Origin: Chitinophagaceae bacterium UBA5175 | GTDB taxonomy: Bacteria > Bacteroidota > Bacteroidia > Chitinophagales > Chitinophagaceae | Direction of reading: 5' to 3' | NCBI GenBank assembly: GCA_002413325.1 | Contig: DHWT01000191.1 | Location: 8,335 to 20,693 of the forward strand | DNA: 12,359 bases | In this document: in pieces, positions 7,912 to 12,359 of the stretch | How positions within the stretch are numbered: position 1 is the first letter of the stretch | Layout of the letters: each line of letters begins with the position of its first letter | Made by a program: the position numbers and the translations under genes | Notes under the pieces: model-generated | Database searches by the model: none | Told to the model about the DNA's origin: nothing | Seen by the model: only the letters and a program-made list of their open reading frames with translations

Positions 7912-8811
7912 ATGCCGCTTGTCAGTATCGGAATGCCAGTATATAACGACAAAAAATTTCTTCAAAAAGCCGTGAATTCTTTGCTTTTACAAACGTTCAC
8001 TGATTTCGAATTAATCCTGTCGGACGATTGCTCCTTTGACGGATCCTCGGAGATCTGCCAGGCCTATGCCCGGCAGGACGAACGGATAAAATATATAAGA
8101 CAAAATGAAAATATAGGAATTTCGAGAAACATGAAATTTCTCCTTAACACGGCTGCTGGCAGGTATTTCATGTGGGCTGCCAATGATGATATCTGGGATA
8201 AACAGTTTCTGGAAACCCTGTTACAGGGGCTTGAAATGAATCCCCAGGCTATTGTAGCTTTTAGTCCTTTCTGTTTTATAGATGAAAGTGATCAGGTAAT
8301 CAGGGAGCATCCGGTTCGGATTACTGATTATTCAGGATCATCTGCTTATATCAGGTTACGCAAGCTGATCAATATATTCGATGACGGATTTGGTTATGGA
8401 TTATTCCGGAGAGAAAAGATACTAAAAGTTGAATTTCCCGTATGGTGGTGGATTAATAAGAGGACTGCTTATAATAATATATACCCCACTTTATGTTTCT
8501 ACCTGACCAAAGGAGACTATGTTTTATGCGGGGACAGGCCATTATGGTATAATCGTCTTAAGGAAAAGGAGAATATACATCATAAGGAACCGTATATAAA
8601 TAGCTATATCAGAGGTTCCTTTGCATTTTCTTTAAGGAAATTCAACCTTTTCTGGTTCTCCTGTAAGGAAATTATAAGGGGAGGTGGGAATGCCCGACTT
8701 GCTATCGCCCTGTTTCCGGAGATATTTTACAAATGGTTTTTAAGGCCGTCTTTAGGTAATTTTTTCAGGCAATACAGACCATACAGGGAAGGTAAATTGA
8801 AGTTTTGGTAG
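7912..8811 (+). CDS. Family 2 glycosyltransferase
   Basis: GT-A fold sugar transferase of 299 residues. It opens with PLVSIGMPVYNDKKFLQKAV, has the nucleotide-binding DDCS at 38-41 in place of the common DDGS, and a metal-site region AANDDIWDKQFL at 89-100. The C-terminal 60 residues are basic and aromatic, a pattern often seen where such enzymes contact the inner leaflet. It differs enough from the preceding GT2 that a recent duplication is unlikely. ATG 7912 lies 10 bases after the previous stop. The likely role is addition of one sugar of the repeat unit on the lipid carrier at the cytoplasmic face; donor and linkage are not predictable. Confidence 0.88.
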   Translation: MPLVSIGMPVYNDKKFLQKAVNSLLLQTFTDFELILSDDCSFDGSSEICQAYARQDERIKYIRQNENIGISRNMKFLLNTAAGRYFMWAANDDIWDKQFLETLLQGLEMNPQAIVAFSPFCFIDESDQVIREHPVRITDYSGSSAYIRLRKLINIFDDGFGYGLFRREKILKVEFPVWWWINKRTAYNNIYPTLCFYLTKGDYVLCGDRPLWYNRLKEKENIHHKEPYINSYIRGSFAFSLRKFNLFWFSCKEIIRGGGNARLAIALFPEIFYKWFLRPSLGNFFRQYRPYREGKLKFW

Positions 8812-8829
8812 GTTTAAAAGTGATGCCTT

Positions 8830-9444
8830 ATGCTGACTATTGTTGACTATGGAGTAGGAAACCTTCATTCAGTTAAAAATATGCTGAAGAAGGCGGGCGT
8901 CATTTCTATCATCAGTAACAGTCCGGATGAGGTTGCAAACGCTTCGAAACTGATATTACCCGGTATGGGAGCATTTGACAATTGCATGGAAAAACTCGAC
9001 GAGTCCGGCCTCAGGCAAATCGTTGAGCAAAAAGCAATGACGGAGAAAATACCTGTATTGGGGATATGCGTTGGTTTGCAGATGTTCATGGAAAGCAGTG
9101 AGGAGGGTGTATTACCAGGGCTCGGCTGGGTTAAAGGCCGTACCATTCGGTTTAACCCGGAGAAGATGCGGGACAGGCAGAAAATCCCAAATATGGGATG
9201 GAATGAAATAACACCTAAGAAGGACTCCCGGCTATTACAAAACCTGGAAGATTCCCGTTTTTATTTTGCCCATTCATTCCATGTCCAACCGGAAGAAATA
9301 AAGGACGAATTGATGACGGCGCATTACGGTTACGAGTTTACGGTAGGTATCGAAAAAGATAATCTGGTAGGCGTACAGTTTCATCCTGAAAAAAGTCATC
9401 GATTCGGTATGCAGCTACTTAAAAATTTCGGGGAAAATTATTGA
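8830..9444 (+). CDS. hisH: HisH-like glutaminase, probably serving the sugar amidotransferase
   Basis: Class I glutamine amidotransferase of 204 residues, the length of HisH. It hydrolyses glutamine to release ammonia. The triad is intact: nucleophile C80 in LGICVGLQMF, and H185 and E187 in VQFHPEKS. The N-terminal LTIVDYGVGNLHSV and PGMGAFDNCM stretches are HisH hallmarks. In histidine synthesis it pairs with HisF to make imidazole glycerol phosphate. Here no other histidine gene is present, and the pair sits next to a WbpG-like amidotransferase as in the P. aeruginosa O-antigen locus, so the ammonia is probably used to amidate an N-acetyl sugar. Its TGA overlaps the ATG of hisF by one base (TGATG), indicating coupled translation and complex formation. 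Automated naming as a histidine enzyme would be misleading. Confidence 0.93.
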   Translation: MLTIVDYGVGNLHSVKNMLKKAGVISIISNSPDEVANASKLILPGMGAFDNCMEKLDESGLRQIVEQKAMTEKIPVLGICVGLQMFMESSEEGVLPGLGWVKGRTIRFNPEKMRDRQKIPNMGWNEITPKKDSRLLQNLEDSRFYFAHSFHVQPEEIKDELMTAHYGYEFTVGIEKDNLVGVQFHPEKSHRFGMQLLKNFGENY

Positions 9445-10214
9445 TGCGGCGGGTAAGAGTTATACCGGTATTGTTACTCAGAAAAGGAGGACTGGTAAAA
9501 TCCATTCGGTTTAAGAATTTTAAATATGTAGGCGATCCTATTAATGCGGTCAGGATCTTCAACGAAAAGGAAATTGATGAGATCGTTGTGCTGGATATTG
9601 ATGCCGGACGTGAGAGACGCGGACCCAATTTTCTTCAGGTTGGAGAACTGGCCGGTGAAGCTTTTATCCCAATGGCCTATGGGGGAGGGATATCTACTAT
9701 TGACGAGATAAAAAAGTTATTTTACCTGGGGATTGAAAAAGTTGTATTAAATCATCAGGCATTTGCCAATCCTTCGTTAATAACCGAAGCTGCTAAACTG
9801 GTGGGAAGTCAAAGCGTCGTGGTATCGATAGACGTCAAAAAAAACTTTCTCGGCAAGTATAAGATTTATATAAAAAACGGAACGGAAAGCATCGGCATGG
9901 AACCTATGGCGTTTGCTTTGAAAATGCAGGAGGCCGGGGCCGGAGAGATTTTGCTGAACAACATAGACCGGGACGGAACCTATGAGGGGTATGATCTTGA
10001 ACTTATAAAGACACTCAGTCACGGGCTTAAAATACCTTTAATCGCATGTGGAGGCGCATCCGGACTGGATGACTTTGCCAACGCCATCAATAGCGGTGCA
10101 TCCGCAGTTGCTGCAGGTAGTATTTTCGTTTTTCAGCGCCCGCATAACGCCGTACTGATTAGTTATCCTTCGCAAAAAGAGCTCAAAGAAAACGTTTACA
10201 GCAGGTTAGAATAA
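9444..10214 (+). CDS. hisF: HisF-like ammonia-channel partner lacking the first catalytic aspartate
   Basis: TIM-barrel protein of 256 residues, HisF length and aligned almost without gaps. In true HisF the cyclase reaction needs D11 and D130 (Thermotoga numbering). Here the opening RVRVIPVLLLRKGGLVKS puts Leu at position 11, while D130 is kept in VVVSID. Residues that form the ammonia gate in the Thermotoga enzyme are present: R5, E46, K99 and a glutamate at 168 matching E167. The phosphate-binding regions CGGASG (202-207) and AGSIFVF (224-230) remain. This pattern suggests a barrel that still docks HisH and passes ammonia but no longer performs the standard cyclase chemistry, as expected for the HisF2 partner of WbpG. 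I start at ATG 9444, which overlaps the hisH stop; TTG at 9441 is less likely. The gene for the amidotransferase follows after 21 bases. Confidence 0.92.
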   Translation: MRRVRVIPVLLLRKGGLVKSIRFKNFKYVGDPINAVRIFNEKEIDEIVVLDIDAGRERRGPNFLQVGELAGEAFIPMAYGGGISTIDEIKKLFYLGIEKVVLNHQAFANPSLITEAAKLVGSQSVVVSIDVKKNFLGKYKIYIKNGTESIGMEPMAFALKMQEAGAGEILLNNIDRDGTYEGYDLELIKTLSHGLKIPLIACGGASGLDDFANAINSGASAVAAGSIFVFQRPHNAVLISYPSQKELKENVYSRLE

Positions 10215-10235
10215 ATAAAAGCAAGAGGTAAGGGT

Positions 10236-11456
10236 ATGAGTTCAAAAGAAGTTAAAGGTCTTCGCTGGTATGATGAGGAAAAATTGAAAATTGACAGGGA
10301 TATCAATTATGGCCGTCCTTATCAGCAATGTACCATGAGTGTGATGGATACCATTGCTGACCCGAATATCAGTTTCGATGAAAAGGGTATTTGCAATTAT
10401 TATTATGAATATAAGAAGGCGGAAAAGGAGCAGGTATTTAAAGGGAATACCGGAATACAAAAACTTAATGACGCCGTTTCAAAAATTAAGGAGGCTGGTA
10501 AGGGGAAGGAGTACGACTGTATTCTGGGTTTAAGTGGAGGAGCAGACAGTTCTTACCTGGCCTATCTGGCAAAGCAGCACGGACTGAGGCCTTTAGTGGT
10601 TCATTTTGACTATGGCTGGAATCTGGAACTGGCAGTTCAGAATATCGAGCATATTATTAAGCAGTTGGATTTTAATCTTTATACGATCGTAATGGACTGG
10701 GAGGAAATGAGGTCATTGCAACGGTCTTATTACAGATCTTCGGTTTTAGACCTTGATGTGCCAGCCGATCATATGATTTTCGGGGCCTTATATCAAACAG
10801 CCGATAAATTCGGGATTAAATATATTTTAAGCGGAAAGAATATTGTGACGGAAGCAGTATTGCCCCGCGCATGGAACTACAACAAATTTGATCTGGCAAA
10901 CCTGAGGGACATTCATCGAAAATTTGAGAACGGTTCGTTAAAGAAATTACCTGCTCTGGGTGTATGGCAGTTTGGAATTTATACCGCCATTAAGAGAATT
11001 CAGACCATTGAACTGCTGAATTTTGTAGAATATAATAAAACAGAGGTAAAAAAATTATTAAGTAAAGAATTGAAATGGAGGGATTACGGCGGAAAACATT
11101 ATGAAAATATTTTTACCAGATTTTACCAGGGCTATTTATTGCCTGTCAAATTCGGGATCGATAAAAGGAAGGCCCATTTGTCAAACCTTGTATTTTCGGG
11201 TCAAATGACAAGGGAAGAGGCTTTGCAGGAACTGAGTCACCCTCCATACGATCCTTCCCTGGTGCTGAACGATCTGGAATATATCAGTAAGAAATTGGGT
11301 TTTACGGTTGAAGAGTTTGTTGATTTAATTAACCAGCCGAATAAACGCCATGAAGAATTTGCAACCGATGCCAGGGAGAGAAAGCTGTATTGGTGGTTAA
11401 TCAAGGTCATATCCCCGGCTACACAGCTATTAAGAAATCTAAAAATCCGCAATTAA
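10236..11456 (+). CDS. wbpG: N-acetyl sugar amidotransferase (WbpG-like)
   Basis: ATP-dependent amidotransferase of 406 residues, thought to convert an acetamido group of a UDP-sugar into an acetamidino group using ammonia from HisH/HisF. The PP-loop ATP-pyrophosphatase motif LGLSGGADSSYLA lies at 97-109 (SGGADS 100-105), followed by LRPLVVHFDYGWN at 117-129. The N-terminal region QCTMSVMDTIADPNISFD, then GICNYYYEY, matches the family's knuckle, but only C32 and C53 of the usual two CxxC pairs remain; the partners are S35 and Y56. The frame is intact and the rest looks functional, so this may be a subgroup variant. In P. aeruginosa O5 the product is UDP-ManNAc(3NAm)A, made after the WbpI step. 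An AAGAGGTAAGGG purine stretch precedes ATG 10236. The stop overlaps the next gene (TAATG). Confidence 0.9.
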   Translation: MSSKEVKGLRWYDEEKLKIDRDINYGRPYQQCTMSVMDTIADPNISFDEKGICNYYYEYKKAEKEQVFKGNTGIQKLNDAVSKIKEAGKGKEYDCILGLSGGADSSYLAYLAKQHGLRPLVVHFDYGWNLELAVQNIEHIIKQLDFNLYTIVMDWEEMRSLQRSYYRSSVLDLDVPADHMIFGALYQTADKFGIKYILSGKNIVTEAVLPRAWNYNKFDLANLRDIHRKFENGSLKKLPALGVWQFGIYTAIKRIQTIELLNFVEYNKTEVKKLLSKELKWRDYGGKHYENIFTRFYQGYLLPVKFGIDKRKAHLSNLVFSGQMTREEALQELSHPPYDPSLVLNDLEYISKKLGFTVEEFVDLINQPNKRHEEFATDARERKLYWWLIKVISPATQLLRNLKIRN

Positions 11457-12359
11457 TGATCGTTACGGTTGTCGGCGCAAGGCCTCAGTTTGTAAAGGCG
11501 GCCATACTGTCCAGGGCTTTACGTGATGCAGGTATTGAGGAGATCATGATCCATACAGGGCAACACTACGATGAAAAAATGAGCAATGTATTCTGGCAGG
11601 AACTCGGTTTGCCGGAATGTACGATCAATCTGGAGGGGGGATCCGGCTCCCATGGAGTTCAAACAGCGCGAATGATCGAAAAAATGGAAGCCTTTATTCT
11701 TTCATTAAACCCGGCTCCCAGGGCTTTGCTTTTATATGGGGATACCAATTCAACATTGGCCGGATCTTTAGTTGCTTCGAAAATACAATTGCCCATCATT
11801 CACGTGGAGGCGGGGCTGAGAAGTTTTAACCGGAGTATGCCTGAAGAAGTGAACCGGATTATCACAGATCACCTTTCGTCTCTCTTATTTTGTTCTTCAC
11901 AGGCAAGTGTCACCCAACTGGCCAGTGAAGGGATTACCCATGGTGTATTTAATACGGGTGATGTCATGTTTGATGCTATTAAGACTTTTACCGCAGAGGC
12001 TGAAAAGAAAATAAAGATAGACACCTTGTTGCCATTTTCGGAGCGACCTTTTTGCTTATTGACGCTGCACAGACCTGCAAGCACTGAAAATGACAGCAAT
12101 ATCGAAAATTTGCTTAAGGTAATCAGGGATATTGCTATTCCGTTTATATGGCCTGTTCATCCAAGGTTGCGATCCAAAATTGCGCAAATGGATATACCCG
12201 GAAATATATATACGACGGATCCGTTTTCCTATTTTGAAATGCTCACGGTACTGAAGCATTGTTACAAGGTTTTTACCGACTCAGGAGGATTACAAAAAGA
12301 AGCTTATTGGATAAAAAAGCCCTGTATAACACTAAGACCTGAAACGGAATGGGTCGAAA
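11456..12359 (+). CDS. wbpI: Non-hydrolysing UDP-sugar 2-epimerase, WbpI-like, 3' partial
   Basis: Inverts C2 of a UDP-N-acetyl sugar; WbpI converts UDP-GlcNAc3NAcA to UDP-ManNAc3NAcA. The frame is open from ATG 11456 to the window end (301 codons), and about 50-70 C-terminal residues are missing judging from the family length. GT-B-like epimerase landmarks: GARPQFVKAA at 7-16 (WecB itself usually has GTRPE), YGDTNSTLAGSLVASK at 94-109, HVEAGLRSFNRSMPEEVNR at 116-134, TLHRP at 203-207, TDSGGLQKEA at 274-283 and LRPETEWVE at the end. Residues corresponding to the WecB catalytic set are visible as D96, E118, E130 and H205. The GARPQ start and the amidotransferase next door favour WbpI (WlbD in Bordetella) over WecB; an L-FucNAc-type epimerase is a weaker alternative. 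The start overlaps the wbpG stop by one base. Confidence 0.88.
   Translation, partial: MIVTVVGARPQFVKAAILSRALRDAGIEEIMIHTGQHYDEKMSNVFWQELGLPECTINLEGGSGSHGVQTARMIEKMEAFILSLNPAPRALLLYGDTNSTLAGSLVASKIQLPIIHVEAGLRSFNRSMPEEVNRIITDHLSSLLFCSSQASVTQLASEGITHGVFNTGDVMFDAIKTFTAEAEKKIKIDTLLPFSERPFCLLTLHRPASTENDSNIENLLKVIRDIAIPFIWPVHPRLRSKIAQMDIPGNIYTTDPFSYFEMLTVLKHCYKVFTDSGGLQKEAYWIKKPCITLRPETEWVE

Noticed and set aside
9441..9443. TTG start for the HisF-like gene
   Set aside because: ATG 9444 overlaps the hisH stop as TGATG and gives the exact HisF numbering.
8830..10214. HisH and HisF as part of a histidine biosynthesis operon
   Set aside because: No other his gene is nearby, HisF lacks the catalytic Asp 11, and the pair adjoins a WbpG-like amidotransferase inside a polysaccharide locus.

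Overview
The window is a continuous plus-strand run of twelve genes, with the first and last cut by the window edges. It reads as part of a surface-polysaccharide (O-antigen or capsule-like) locus exported by an ABC transporter. No rRNA, tRNA, CRISPR array or transposase is visible. The host is most likely a member of the Bacteroidota. This is an inference from the moderate-to-low GC content, A-rich start contexts with little Shine-Dalgarno signal, and the general look of the proteins; no marker gene in the window settles it.

Layout: 1-2021 is the export pair, a Wzm-type permease (5' end missing) and a Wzt-type ATPase with an extra C-terminal domain of the kind that recognises the glycan. 2047-6884 is an AT-rich accessory block holding a SAM methyltransferase, a membrane acyltransferase, an FkbM-type methyltransferase, a GT-B-like glycosyltransferase and a third methyltransferase. 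A 243-base gene-free gap (2773-3015) lies before the acyltransferase. 6933-8811 holds two family-2 glycosyltransferases. 8830-12359 is a tightly packed sugar-nucleotide cassette: a HisH-like glutaminase, a HisF-like partner, a WbpG-like N-acetyl sugar amidotransferase and a WbpI-like non-hydrolysing 2-epimerase that runs off the window.

How they fit together: the last four genes match the known Pseudomonas aeruginosa and Bordetella route in which UDP-GlcNAc3NAcA is epimerised at C2 and an acetamido group is converted to an acetamidino group using ammonia released by HisH and passed through HisF. The HisH/HisF pair here is therefore probably not for histidine synthesis. HisF has lost the first catalytic aspartate of the cyclase (Leu at position 11) but keeps the residues of the ammonia gate. 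The glycosyltransferases would assemble the repeat, the acyltransferase and three methyltransferases would decorate or cap it, and Wzm/Wzt would export it. The precursor-making genes (dehydrogenase, oxidase, aminotransferase and acetyltransferase) are not in the window and may lie downstream.

The points most worth a second look are the HisF substitution, the paired loss of two cysteines in the WbpG-like protein, the Wzt C-terminal domain next to a methyltransferase, and a possible one-base frameshift at a G5 tract at the acyltransferase start.
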